This document shows positions 39,501 to 51,020 of a DNA stretch of 64,000 nucleotides, in pieces. Within the stretch, counting starts at the first letter, position 1. Every line of letters starts with the position of its first letter. The notes beneath the pieces were generated by a model. It worked only from the letters and a program-made list of their open reading frames with translations, had not been told where the DNA came from and did no database searches. Both the position numbers and the translations under genes were made by a program. This DNA is from Ciona intestinalis (Eukaryota; Chordata; Ascidiacea; Phlebobranchia; Cionidae). The stretch is from contig NC_020178.2 of assembly GCF_000224145.3 (NCBI RefSeq), forward strand, positions 1,538,100 through 1,602,099, given 5' to 3'.

Positions 39501-40987
39501 GTGACGGATGGATTTTCTTTTTAATTGGAATTAACTATCGAAAGTGTCTCGAAGCTGGTCCCGTTAATCACCGTAGCTAAACGTCTTCCTTATTCCTCTT
39601 ACTCACAACCATAAGTAACTCAGTTCACTCTTGTATATCATGTTTACTACGGACCAGAACACGCTTATATACGCAAAGATTTCACGACGAAAGACACAAA
39701 AACAAAAGAACAGCGTGATGCGTCGTCTAGATACGTAACAGCAGGGGTGTTTGGTCTGGCTCCAGACCTTGCAGTTACGTTCCACGACTTCCGCGATGCG
39801 CAATTATCGATCTATAGATACGGCAGATGACCCAGAACTCACGCACATANNNNNNNNNNNNNNNNNNNNNNNNNNNNNNNNNNNNNNNNNNNNNNNNNNT
39901 ATAAACTGCACAGTGAGCATGAGGTGTATGAATACACCATGTGTCTGGTGCATAAGAAGACACCCACTGTTATTAACTGAACAGTGAGCATAAGGTGTAT
40001 GAATACACCATATGTGTCTGTTGTATAAGAAGACACTCGTGTTATAACTTGACTGTGAGCATGAGGTGTATGAATACACCATGTGTGTCTGGTGTATAAG
40101 AAAACACTCGTGTTATAACTCGACAGTGAGCATGAGGTGTATGAATACACCGTGTGTGTCTGGTGTATAAGAAGACACCCATGTTATAACTGAACAGTGA
40201 GCATAAGGTGTATGAATACACCATGTGTGTCTGGTGTATAAGAAGACACCCATGTTATAACTGAACAGTGAGCATAAGGTGTATGAATACACCGTGTGTG
40301 TCTGGTGTATAAGAAGACACCCATGTTATAACTGAACAGTGAGCATGAGGTGTATGAATACACTATGTGTGTCTGGTGTATAAGAAGACACCTATGCTAT
40401 AACTTGACAGTGAGCATGAGGTGTATGAATACACCATGTGTGTCTGGTGCATAAGAAGACACCCACGTTATAACTGAACAGTGAGCATAAGGTGTATGAA
40501 TACACCATGTGTGTCTGGTGTATAAGAAGACACTCGTGTTATAACTCGACAGTGAGCATGAGGTGTATGAATACACCATGTGTGTCTGGTGTATAAGAAG
40601 ACACCCATGTTATAACTCGACAGTGAGCATGAGGTGTATGAATACACCACGTGTGTCTGGTGTATAAGAAGACACCCATGTTATAACTCGACAGTGAGCA
40701 TGAGGTGTATGAATAAACTATGTGTGTCTGGTGTATAAGAAGACACCCATGTTATAACTTGACAGTGAGCATGAAGTATATGAATGAACCATGTGTGTCT
40801 GGTGTATAATAAAAAAGTAAGTATCTTTTTTTTGGCAGATACAAACAGAAATCATCGTGTAAGGAAAGCCATTCAAAGGTGGAAACAAATAACTCCTTCC
40901 AATGGTGTCCAAGAGCTCATAGAAGCTTGCGAGAGATGTCACTTTAATGCAATTGCTGAACGAATCAGGACTGAAATCTCAAAGTGA
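36563..40987 (+). CDS. Anoctamin (TMEM16) C-terminal part only
   Basis: Anoctamins are ten-helix calcium-activated chloride channels or lipid scramblases. Exons 36563-36647, 37167-37259, 37625-37731, 38607-38712, 39220-39370 and 40839-40987 join in phase and give about 229 aa; full anoctamins have about 900. Visible marks: RPLAHKCSDIGAWYYLLEFI (family RPvA..aqDIGiWy), AVVTNAFTIAITSEAIPKLV, an extracellular loop ending TTCRYPGY, then YWHNIAGKLAFVIVVEHVVF and LLDYLIPDRPRKLRDKIKRE, and a polar C-terminus ending RTEISK. This covers roughly the last two helices and the tail. The helix 6-8 region with the calcium-binding acidic residues is absent. The first exon starts in phase 2, so it needs an upstream exon, which is not found left of the gap. 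Either the 5' part is in the gap or elsewhere through misassembly, or this is a gene fragment. Subfamily not decided. It converges on the annexin (314-bp spacer). Confidence 0.88.
36715..36960 (-). repeat. ~97-bp family, 2-3 units, anoctamin intron
   Basis: TCTATTCTATATGGGTGAGG, TCCTACAGTAAGGCACGTCA, TGGGACCTGAGATTAGGCCA and TTACCCCAACATTGTATATG. Confidence 0.85.
36970..37135 (-). mobile_element. tRNA-derived SINE, anoctamin intron
   Basis: CCCATTTAGTGACCACTGGG tail, GTCTTGCCCAAGGTCACATA middle, GCTTTGAACCCGGTATCC (B-box complement) and TTTAACCACCTCCGC head complement. Confidence 0.7.
37845..38445 (-). repeat. 98-bp minisatellite, 6 units, anoctamin intron
   Basis: Exactly spaced 98-bp units (the ATGGAGAGGC block falls at 38161, 38259 and 38357). 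The last four are almost identical, the first two more diverged, so it grew recently from the right side. It ends in a SINE-tail fragment (CCCATTAGTGACCACTGGGT at about 38481). Confidence 0.93.
38795..39118 (+). repeat. 71-bp minisatellite, 4-5 units, anoctamin intron
   Basis: Canonical units; one lost a GTGT (ACCATGTGTCTGG) near 38986. Confidence 0.9.
39480..39849. other. Unassigned ~370-bp block in last anoctamin intron, cut by gap
   Basis: A GC-richer, non-tandem stretch unlike the surrounding repeats, with a minus-strand TATATAAGCG. It ends at the gap. It could be part of an old transposable element end, but no coding part, primer site or target duplication is visible. Confidence 0.3.
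39850..39899. other. Assembly gap, 50 N
   Basis: A run of 50 N directly left of a 71-bp array, as at 16900. Confidence 0.99.
39900..40815 (+). repeat. 71-bp minisatellite, about 13 units, last anoctamin intron
   Basis: Long array with two subtypes interleaved, one reading TTATAACTGAACAGTGAGCA and one TTATAACTCGACAGTGAGCA. It ends 25 bp before the final anoctamin exon. Confidence 0.93.
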
Positions 40988-41301
40988 ACTAACTAGTGTG
41001 GCAAAATAAGTCTGAACACACTTGTTTACCTTTTTTTATTCCTTGATAAAAAATACATTCATCATTTTTTATCATGGGTTAATAATGTATTGGACTATTG
41101 GTGCTTTAAGCATATGAATTGTTTCAGCTTATTTTACAGAGCTAATGCAACTTTGTATAGTTTTAAATGTTTTTTCGTATATAAACATTAAATAGATCCA
41201 ACCACTATCATAAATTTCTTCAACTTAGTTTGAAGATTTCATATCATGGTTGATTCTTCAGTCACAGTTCTCTTTGTTCAACAACAATAGCTTGTATGAC
41301 A
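40988..41301. other. Short convergent spacer anoctamin / annexin
   Basis: 314 bp, AT-rich, no gene. It holds an AATAAA for the annexin on the minus strand (41035-41040) and an ATTAAA-type signal for the anoctamin near 41186. Confidence 0.6.
41035..41040 (-). terminator. AATAAA poly(A) signal for annexin
   Basis: Minus-strand AATAAA about 260 bp past the annexin stop. Confidence 0.45.
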
Positions 41302-44300
41302 TCACATTGCCTCCTTTGTGACATTACCCCGCAAAATTGCCAGCAATAGTTGTTTGAACTGTCGACTTGTGTGACTTTTAATTTTTGACTCCAAAGTTTT
41401 TCGATACCGACTTTCAAACTCTCTCTTTATGTCTTCCAAGTCAATCTGTGACATCATAAAGGTCATTTTTAGCAACAATGGAAGGAAAGACATATTGATA
41501 CTCAGAAATTACAACTACAATTGTGAGAATATGTATTTTACCTAAGTCGACAGTGAGAATGAGGTGTATGAAGCAACCATGTATGATGTGCAACACCTGT
41601 GTATTAAACCCTTTGGTTTCCCACCCCGAGGATAAACATGAAAGTATCCTAACTCGATAGTGAGCATGAGGTGTATGAAGCCACCATGTATGGTGTGCAA
41701 CACCCGTGTATTAAACCCCTAGCCTCCTAGCCTCAAAGGGACAATGTTACCGGTACCAAAAGTGAGACTTGAACCCACCACCTTCGACCTTACCTCACAT
41801 CTGCAGACTAATATTCTGATCAAAGCTTCATCGTTAGTTGCAATCCCTTCCATTGACTTGTACAATCGCTCAGCAAAAAATCCTGGCATGGAGTTTGAGC
41901 ACTTGATGGCACTCTTGAGCGCATAAGCTGCGTCGCCATGAAATTCATTATCAATAAAGTCGGTCATCACTTCATCTGTTAGCTGAAATAAAACAAAAGT
42001 TTAATAAAATATATAGACGCATTCAACTAAGATAAAGCAAAAATTTAATAACAATATATAGATAACTTAATTAAAATAAAACAGAAAATTCAATGAGGGT
42101 AACATGAACCAAACAATCTTAAAGTAACTAGAAAAAATATTTCTAAATGATACCAAGTTAACAACTTCTTAAATAAACAAAACATTTTCATGTTGACTTA
42201 TTTAATGTAACAATATCTATGATAATAATAGTTTACCAACTGTTACTCATTTAAGGAAAAAGACATGCCTATACTGGCCAAAGCAATAATTTCATAAAAA
42301 TATTTTTACTTTGTCACATCCAACAGCTAAAAAACTTTTACATTGTTGAAACATGTGGTATAAAAGTGACCATAAATAGAGCAAGATAAAGAGTATATTT
42401 GTGTTGTTATAAAAACTAAATTTTCAATCTTACAAATCGATGAGATGTCAATATTTGTTAAGATTTGTATTTATAGTATGTTGTGTTTGTCCTTATTGTG
42501 TTTTGTGTTATAACAGATGTCATTGTTAGCTCACAAACACGCCTGTGTTGTGTATAGTTACATAACAATGACGTGTGTGACATATATGTAACAAACAGTA
42601 TTATAATGTGGACTTTGTATGTTTGCACATGTCTTATGAGATCAAAGCTTGTGTTTCTATTATACAATGCCAGATTGTGGGTGTGAACCAAGTAAATATT
42701 ATTTACCAGTTTGTAAGAAATCTGGGTTTGTTTGGAAAATGGGGATTTTAGGTTCAACTCTAGGCCAGGGTTGGAAAACCAGGGATCCTGGGTTCAAATC
42801 CAGGCCAGGGTTACATAGATCCTGGTTCAAACCAAAACCAGGGTTGGAGATCCTGGGTTCAAATCAAAGCCAGGAATCATGGAATTTATTACCTTTTCAT
42901 ATTCCTCAACAGTGGCTTTAATTTGTTTGAAGTTTTCACAGCAGCAGAAACCAATGAAGTCAAACCGTGGAGTATCAGTGCCACGGTATTGTGTGAAGGT
43001 GTCATTTATTTCTGCGGCAACGTCACGAGCCTTGGAAAGATTGACAAGTGCTACACCCTTCCTTTTTGCCTGTAGGTAAATATATTTCAATTATATAACA
43101 TTGTATACACATTTTTTAATGTACTATATGTTTTTTAACATTTATTCTTAAACTTGTATGAAATTATTTTATATTAAACCAATATTGATTAACTATATGT
43201 ACTAATAAAAAATATCTTTAAAGACATTAATTTATTTAAAAACTGAGATATGGGATCAACAATAAATCGACGGTCATTAAAACAAATAAGTTGTCTACAT
43301 TTTTTTTAATGAACATTGAAAATATATTCAAAAAGACATAATTAAAAAGTGCTGCGTTTAGATATAAAAAAATATTATTTAAAGATCTTCTTAAGAAAAC
43401 AATTGATTTCATTAAATTATTGATCAAAGTTATTATTGATTTGTTTCGCTAAGAAACCCATAAACAGAATACATTATTTAAAACTTGTTGCAATTATGGT
43501 GTCATAAAGGGTATTACACAACACAATTGAGTACGTATAGCATCATAAAGTGCATTGTTCTCATAAAGAAAATTACTTGTTCTGTAACAAAGGCATGTGT
43601 GGTAGTTATTGTGATGAATAATTAATAAGAAAATTGGATCATTTGTGCGGAAAGTATGAATTATCTTTCAATTGCTGCCACATATTATGTAGGCTAAATG
43701 GCATTTACTGTTTGAAATATAAATTTTGATGTTTATATCAAATTATATACCTATGACATAAATTAAGCTTGCATGAGGTGTATGTAACAGAAAACTCGTT
43801 TTATAACAACTGTTGCTGCCCACAAGTTACATACATAATAACTCGCAAGCAAGCATGAAGTGTATGAAACAAAACACCTGTGTTATAAGTTATAACTACT
43901 GTCGTTGCCTGCCATGCGAGGATAAATAAGTTATATACGTGGTTGCTTGTAATCGAGCACAAGGTGTATGAAACAGAATACCTGTGTTATAACAACTGTT
44001 TTTCCCCATCATGCAAAACAAAATATTCATTAAATAAACAATACCCATTTAACAACAACCCACCCTGCACAGAGGGAAGACAAACTTCCTGAAGTCTCCA
44101 CTGGTATCATCAGCTACATCATCTTCAAGTGAAATCCTAAACCTCTTCACGTATTCATCTTTGATCTGGATCATTTCTTCAGCAGATCTGGTCAGGAGGA
44201 TTTCAACAAGTGCCTGGAGGGTAGGGTTAGTTGGTTTATTGTTTTGTGTGCTATAAGTGTGAGTTTGAATTATGTAATGGGTATTTTTGTACACCAATAG

Positions 44301-47254
44301 ACACCTAGACACCCATACTGTATTTATACACCTCATGCTCACAATTGAGTTAACTTAGAGTTAAAATATACTAGTTCACTTCGCATTTTGAAAACTTCAA
44401 ATAGATATTTTGGAAGCTCTTTGCAAATTATCCTTCCATAATGCCAAAGCTTCATTAATTTTTGATATAAATTACGCAGTAATGGAAAGGTCTGCTACCC
44501 AATACTTCAATGGCTTTTTATCAAGCATATGTTTATATAGTAGTTTGTGTGCTGTAAGCCAACCAAAATCAATGTGTTGCATGAAATGTAATTAAATGAA
44601 AAATCCCCTGTAATCTTATAGAAAGGTATTGCCCAAGGGTTTTGCTTGTCTATTTTAATTTGGCTATATTGATTTAGGTACAGACTATGTGGTTGGTACT
44701 GTAGCTATAGTTGAACTTCAAACATGGCACCTGCTACATTAAACTATTTTGTGTTGTGTGGTATTTGTTTTATTGATCGGAGCAGTTGTGGAAATTGATT
44801 AAGTGACTTGTTAAAGCAATGCTGCCAATTCAAGGTTGTTGTTTTGTTGACACTCAATGAAACTAGCTCTAAAAACACTGAAGTGTCAATCGAATATATG
44901 AACACCTGTGAAAAGTGGTGCAACCAATTCAAGGTTATTGTTTTGGTAACACTTTGTAAAAATAGCTGTTAAAAATAGTGTCATTCAAATACAACTTAAC
45001 TTATATAAACACCTGTGAAAAATGTTGCAACTGATTCAAGGTTATTGTTTTGTAGGCCTACACATTAAAATGCTCCCAAAACCAGGTATATTGTCCAACA
45101 TATAGTAGTGTATAGTGTTCACATATATAATATAATAAAACAACATTTAAAAACAATTAAAAAATAATTAAAACAATTAAAAAGTTATATAACAACTAAA
45201 AAAATAAAAAATGACAATTAAAAAAGTAATATATATAAATAATAAAAACATTAAACACTTTCAGTATAAAACAACCCAACCAGAATTATTTTTTGAAGCC
45301 ATTTACCTTTTCATCTGTCCCAAGCCCCTTAGTTGTATGTTTAAGCAAATGTGTGTCAAGTTCTAAAGGCGTCATGAACATAGACTCCAACAGTTGTTTG
45401 AAATCGAAAGAAAACCGAATCAGAATTTCCGACTTGAATTCTTTAACCAGGTCCTAATAATATAAACAGTTTTTTGGTTAAAGTTTTTCGGGTTGCGTAA
45501 TATTAAAAATTATATGATTTTAATATTATTTGGTAGTGCTATCAATCAGAATATTTAAAAAGGTAAAATTTTGTTAAACTGATTAATTTATAAAAGATAA
45601 ATCAGAATATATTTATAGTTAAAGATTTATTTGTTGTAAATATTCTATATTTGAAAAAAGGAAACATTTTAAAAGTAGTAATATAGTAGGTTGGGGTAAG
45701 ATGGGACATCTTTTCATTTTAAATTCCCGTCCCACGTGTTAGTTAACAAAGAACATTCAAAGAATTATAAAAACGTATCCTCACGACTCCCATAGACCGT
45801 TGTTAATTTGTTAAAACACGATCAAAATATTTGGATAATATGTGCTAAAGGCATCCCGTCTTACCCCACAGTACTACAACCAATTTTAAGTTTTTATTAT
45901 TTACTTTTCTGTAAATTTTTTGAAATTGTTTCTTTATTTCTTGCCTTTGCTTGTTGCTGCATGATGTAATAATATCTATTATGACGTTTTCATTTGTACC
46001 TGGTAATAAGAAATGGAATTAAACATTCTGTTTTTAACGTGTAGTTTTAGAGTAGACAGCTTAGATTGTTTAAAATAAATGGGTTTTAAAACAAATGTTA
46101 ATACAATATTTGACATAAGAAAACGTAAAACAAAGTTTAAAACCCTGTATGGTAACTTTTATCTAATTTAATCGGATAATTTTGCATAACGAATATTCTA
46201 TTCCTTAAAAGAGGATTTGTGTTTTATATTGGCTATTTTGTGATATAATTTTGCCAAATTGTGTATAGAAGCAGAAAGAATTGATTTCTGCCATTTTAAT
46301 TATCGTTTATTGTTCGTTTGATGTAGCGAACAATGGCTTTATGACGCGTTGGCGTGTGATTGGTCCATTCATCATGTCTCAATTTTGCTTCCTTAATCGA
46401 ATTTTTGGCTTTCGGTGTTCTGCTTTATTACGTCACATAGAAAGCATTGTTGTTGCAGTGAGATTAATTATTCATTCGCGGCACGTCGCGTAGAAGCTGC
46501 TGCTACATATCGCGCAACGACAAAAACATTATGACGTAACAAACGACATTTATAGCGTGAATTAAAACAGCGATAACGTCTAAATACGAGCGGGGCGACT
46601 TGGGATATGGTAGAGTGGGGAAAGATGGGATATATTTTCATTCTATTTTTCCGTACCATTTGGTAGTTAACAAAAAAGTCAAACAATTACAAAAAACGCA
46701 TCTTCGCGACTCCTATAGAGTTATAGACCAGTGCTAAATGTTTAAAACACGATCAGGATATAAATGCATAAAATATACCATATGTGTCGGTCTATGTATA
46801 CGTGTCATACTGTAACTCGACGGTGAGCAGCCAAACGTGTGTTCATACACCATATATCAATGTATTTGGTGTGTAAGAAGCCACCAATGTTATAATTTAA
46901 CAGTGAGCATGAGGTGTATGAATACACCATGTGTGTCTGGTGTATAAAAAGACACCCGTGTTATAATTTGAAATCGAGTATGAGGTTTCGTTTATGAATA
47001 CACCATGTGTGCCTGGTGTACAAGAAGACACCCGTGTTATAATTTGAAAGCGGATATGATTTTACGCAAATATAAAAAACAGAGTCCGTACCTAAACATA
47101 ATTATATACAGACTCTAACGAAAACCCTGGTCAAAAACTTAAACCATATATACTGTCCTATCGTACCTATACCGTCGACCGCTTTAAACAAAGCATGCGC
47201 CGATTCCACCGCATCAAAGTTCGGGTTATCGACAATAGTAGGCCCTGAAGACAT
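41302..47254 (-). CDS. Annexin, complete, four repeats
   Basis: Calcium-dependent phospholipid-binding protein. Seven exons: 47167-47254, 45905-45999, 45307-45453, 44064-44213, 42893-43069, 41794-41982, 41302-41445. Phases join and give 329 aa, the usual annexin core with a short N-terminus (MSSGPTIVDNPNFDAVESA). Repeat 1: AVDGIGTNENVIIDIITSCS. Repeat 2: TKGLGTDEKALVEILLTRSA with a DDTSGDF partner acidic loop, the canonical type II calcium site. Repeat 3 is divergent (QYRGTDTPRFDFI). Repeat 4: FFAERLYKSMEGIATNDEAL then SHTSRQFKQLLLAI; the GxGT loop has become GIAT and the acidic partner of DTSGDY is lost, so this repeat probably binds calcium poorly. Vertebrate subfamily not assigned. Introns hold a MITE, 98-bp units and the UCK-intron repeat. 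Confidence 0.95.
41535..41730. repeat. Hybrid 71/98-bp family repeat, 2 units, annexin intron 6
   Basis: Two ~112-bp units start like the 71-bp family (CGACAGTGAGAATGAGGTGT, ATGAAGCAACCATGTATG) and end like the 98-bp family (CACCTGTGTATTAAACCC, CCACCCCGAGGATAAACATG). Confidence 0.75.
42735..42880 (+). repeat. ~40-bp minisatellite, 3 units, annexin intron 5
   Basis: GGCCAGGGTTGGAAAACCAG, GGATCCTGGGTTCAAATCCA; same unit as at 29755-30035. Confidence 0.85.
43765..44020 (-). repeat. 98-bp family, about 3 diverged units, annexin intron 4
   Basis: GAGGTGTATGTAACAGAAAA, GTGTTATAAGTTATAACTAC, GCCATGCGAGGATAAATAAG. Confidence 0.8.
44875..45070 (+). repeat. ~105-bp repeat, 2 units, annexin intron 3
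   Basis: AACACCTGTGAAAAGTGGTG, CAACCAATTCAAGGTTATTG, same family as around UCK exon 3. Followed by A-rich AAAACAATTAAAAA repeats to about 45250. Confidence 0.8.
45685..45877 (+). mobile_element. MITE copy, annexin intron 2
   Basis: TAGTAGGTTGGGGTAAGATG start, AACAAAGAACATTCAAAGAA and CTCACGACTCCCATAGACCG inside, GTCTTACCCCACAGTACTA end. Confidence 0.8.
46609..46765 (+). mobile_element. MITE, right end missing, annexin intron 1
   Basis: GGTAGAGTGGGGAAAGATGG start, TCCGTACCATTTGGTAGTTA, and TTTAAAACACGATCAGGATA. It runs into 71-bp family units. Confidence 0.75.
46778..47060 (+). repeat. 71-bp family, about 4 diverged units, annexin intron 1
   Basis: Old units such as GGTGTGTAAGAAGCCACCAA and TTATAATTTAACAGTGAGCA with frequent changes. 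Confidence 0.8.
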
Positions 47255-47956
47255 GACTGTTAACCTATAAGCAAAACCTGCAAATATAAGATTCGTATAT
47301 AAAGGTACATGATACGTGGTAACTCGTAAGCGGGCACGATTATTGTTACCCGCCACCCGAGGATAAATAAATTGCTTACGTGGTAACTTATAAGCGGGCA
47401 TGAGGTGTATGAAACAGAACATCCGTGTTATAACCACTGTCATTGCCCCGCCATGCGAGGATAAATAAGTTACATACGTTTATTTATTCACCCCTTTAAA
47501 ATAATTACTTTTATGCTTCGTATTTCGTGGTGTATAGAGAACGGATAAACAAATACGTTTTGTGTATTCTTATACCTATACGCGAAGATATTTAAAACCT
47601 GGTTCAGGGCTGGATTTTGTTTATATTTACAGTCTCACGAAACGCTATTTCAGAAGCTCAATAAATATTTAACGGTTACTAGAACGGCCTTCCGGTAGCT
47701 ATGGGACACTAGGGTGAATTCCTTGGCACGCCAATAACGAATTTAGGCCAGAGTTGGCTCTATAACCCCAACATTGTATATGCGCATTATATTCTATATT
47801 GGTGGGGCCCTACAGTGAAGCATGCCATGGGATCTGGGATTTAGACCAGAGTTACCTATTATACCCCCACCCAAAAGCTGGGTCCGCATAATTACAAGAG
47901 CGAAAATCGCCAAAGAAATAGAAACGGGTGTTTAAACGGATGTCTCAAGTATTTAT

Positions 47957-48152
47957 ACAGTAGGATGGGGGAAGATGGGTCACTTTTTAACTCTATTTTC
48001 TCGTCCCATTTAGTAGTAAACAAAGAACATTCAAAGAAATATGAAACTATGTCCTCATGACTCTCATAGACCATTGTTAATTGTTTAAAACAAGATCAGA
48101 ATATCTGGATATTATGTACTAAAGGTGTCCCATCTTCCCCCCACCCTACTAT
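47957..48152 (+). mobile_element. MITE copy, near complete
   Basis: CAGTAGGATGGGGGAAGATG start, TCTCGTCCCATTTAGTAGTA inside, GTGTCCCATCTTCCCCCCAC and CCTACTATG end. Terminal 24 bp are inverted copies with few mismatches. Confidence 0.85.
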
Positions 48153-50429
48153 GTATCAATGTATACGCGGTAAACATACCTATCTAATAGTTTGCTTTAA
48201 GTTATTTGCTCTTTGTTAAATTGGCGCCGCTGCACTTTCGAAATATACGAAAGTAAATGTTCTCATTGTATAAGTTGTTTAATTATTACCATCTTCATAT
48301 TTGTTGCTAAAGGTCAAACATTTACGAAGAAATTATAGGTTTTATTATGTTCTATATTCTGCGTGTGTGTTCTTCGGTATAAGACACTTAACAGCGATCG
48401 CCGAGAGGCGTATACTACTTGAAAGAATAACCCAAATCGGCAATTCATAATTTTCATAGCGTTAACTCTGTCATTATCCTTTTTTAATAGCGTTTCCTCA
48501 AACATTCTCAAATTACGACAAGCTACTTAAGCTTAAAACTTGTGTGTGATTCTTTTATCATTTTACATGAAGATCCCTTCTGTAGCGTCGACGTCCGATT
48601 CTCCTAAACGCGAATTCCCCGAATTTAAATAAACGAATCGCGTTATCAGCTATCAATCAAACACATGTCGTTCCTTTTGTTTGGCTTTGGTCATTTTTGT
48701 ATGTTAAAACTTCCAGAAGACAGTTATTGGCTTTATATGGCTATCGCAATGCATTAGCTGTTGAAATAAAACTTTGCAGGCGTAGAGTTAGACAAGACTT
48801 TGACAAAATTTATTGGTACTTAGCAATTCCTTGTCACCAACCGCATTATTTAGCTGGATCAAATGTGTTTTCTGCTTTTGGGAAGTACAATCGCTAGTAA
48901 AGGTCTATATACTCTACAGCTTTAAACATGGCGTTTAGTTTCTAATGATTTAACTTATATTATCCGAAGATTGCTTCCCTTATTTGTTTGGACACTTTGT
49001 TTTCCTCGGTTCGCTGTAAGCTTTTTAGGCAAAGCGTCCCCCTATGAGATAAACCGTGTTTTAACAATAATACGCTTTAATTGTACTTGATTTGTATACA
49101 AATGCATTATAATGCACTTGATCGGGGCAGTGGCAAATTAGCCGGCGGGGAAAGAACTGACCGTGCGCTGCCTGGCTGTAGGCAAGTCAATATAAATGCC
49201 AACAGCCTATAGCAGTAATATGTACGAATTGTTAAGTTTTCTATTGCAAAATCTGCAATGTATTAAGTCCTAAACTGCTTAAGACTTATTAACCTACGGT
49301 AAGAACTGAACAGAAATTCGGGTTCCTAATACTAAAGTAAAACAACGAAGTAATACTCATTACACACGTAACTGCGCAAACTTATAGACCACCTTGCAGT
49401 TTATGCTACTCCATAGATGTCATGACTCCATCTCTATAGCGACTACAAGACGTCAAGTCTCACACGAAACTGAGCCCTTCGCGGTTTCATCGCGCACCTT
49501 TTGTCATCCCTTTATTACGTCATACCGGTCAGTCGCTTTTTTCTTTTGATTCTAGAATCAATAACTGCTTGATGTCTGCGGTGTATTAACGTCTATTCGT
49601 TTACCGTTTGAGAAATAAACATCTGCCTATGACTGCACAACTATATCGTAGGCTCCCAGGCGTAGTTGCAATTCGTTTATGGCATTGGCGTTTTAAGCGT
49701 ATGATGGACGTTGTATAGTTTATATAAATCGCAATCATGCTACTACTGCTCGCCTAAGGCAGGGTTTGCTTTGACTGTGAGCGCGTTTTATTCCATGGGA
49801 CATTATATTTGTTTACTTAGCTTATGAAGCGTATTGGGACAACTTTTACAGGGTATAATGGGGCAACTCTGCTCTAAATCCCAGGTCCCCTTGCGTGTTA
49901 AACTCAGCGCCTCACCCATCTATAGAACACGATGCGCATATACTTTGTTGGGGTAATGGGGCAACTCTGGCTATTACTACCAAATGTAAGGTTAAATGAG
50001 AATGCAAACATATGCCATCTTACCCTTACATGTTGTAACATATATGATTTCTAATAGAACAGTCGTTACGCGTATAGCAGGTAATATACGCGTATATAGT
50101 GTTCAATGTGTCACCCGTGGTATAACATGCCCGGGTTAAAGAAGTGACGATAATGAAATGTTCTGTAATCCATGCAGTCTTAGCTTATGTCGTAGTTATA
50201 GATTTTAATTTTCAGCGATGGTGTTAAAACTGAGGCATTTCGCTCTTGCGTTTAATCGGTAAACGTGATGATGCAATTCTTGATTAATCGCTGAATTTGG
50301 TTGATTGTAAAATCTTGCGTAATCGTGTTAACGTCCTATGTGTCGTTATGTCCAGGATTTCACGTTGTTATGATGCTTTTATAGTAATATGGGGGGAGCA
50401 TTTTAAGGCGTCGTTAATAGCGTAACGTG

Positions 50430-50685
50430 GGACAGTGAGCATGAGGTGTGTGAATACACCATGTGTGTCTGGTGTATAAGAAGACACCCATGTTATAACT
50501 CGACAGTGAGCATGAGGTGTGTGAATACACCATGTGTGTCTGGTGTATAAGAAGACACCCATGTTATAACTCGACAGTGAGTATGAGGTGTATGAATACA
50601 CTATGTGTGTCTGGTGTATAAAAAGACACCCATGTTATAACTGAACAGTGAGCATGAGGTATTTAAATACACCCTATGTACTCTG
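50430..50685 (+). repeat. 71-bp minisatellite, 3-4 units
   Basis: Canonical units beginning GACAGTGAGCATGAGGTGTG. Confidence 0.9.
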
Positions 50686-50774
50686 GTATCTGATCTAAAA
50701 AAACTTCAGCATATATTCTACTTTCCTAATTGGTCATATATCAACTATATTTATAAGAGACCAACATTTCACAA

Positions 50775-50780
50775 TTTATT
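50775..50780 (-). terminator. AATAAA poly(A) signal for V-ATPase G
   Basis: Minus-strand AATAAA about 240 bp past the stop. Confidence 0.45.
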
Positions 50781-51020
50781 CAAGTATTATATATTTCAAG
50801 GTCACAACATTGCACAACATATTGGTCTGTTAGAAGAAATAAAACATATTCTTGTACACTAATAATGATTCTCTATTATCTAAGCTTAATACAATGAAAA
50901 ACATTTTCTTTTGTTTTTGCAATAACACAGACATTGTCAGTACCAAGTAATATGTGTTCTTTGAAATGATATAGAACACATATTATATCTTAAACTTTTG
51001 GGATAATAACTGAGATTAAA

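Larger units (their letters stand above)
47255..51020. other. Annexin upstream region to V-ATPase G 3' end
   Basis: 98-bp units (47300-47480), a ~97-bp unit (47700-47880), a complete MITE (47957-48152), then about 1.7 kb (48160-49840) of mostly unique, moderately GC sequence with no supported exon, a ~97-bp unit (49845-49985), more unique sequence, and a 71-bp array (50430-50680). The unique part is a candidate for annexin upstream control. No gene was recognised; the small frames lack splice or family support. Confidence 0.55.

Noticed and set aside
39480-39849. Possible solo LTR or other retroelement end in the anoctamin intron
   Set aside because: Only a TATA-like box and unusual composition; no gag/pol remnant, primer site or flanking duplication, and the block is cut by a gap.
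48160-49840. Possible gene in the unique stretch upstream of the annexin
   Set aside because: Frames are short, with no splice-joined exons or recognisable motifs; left as candidate regulatory DNA.
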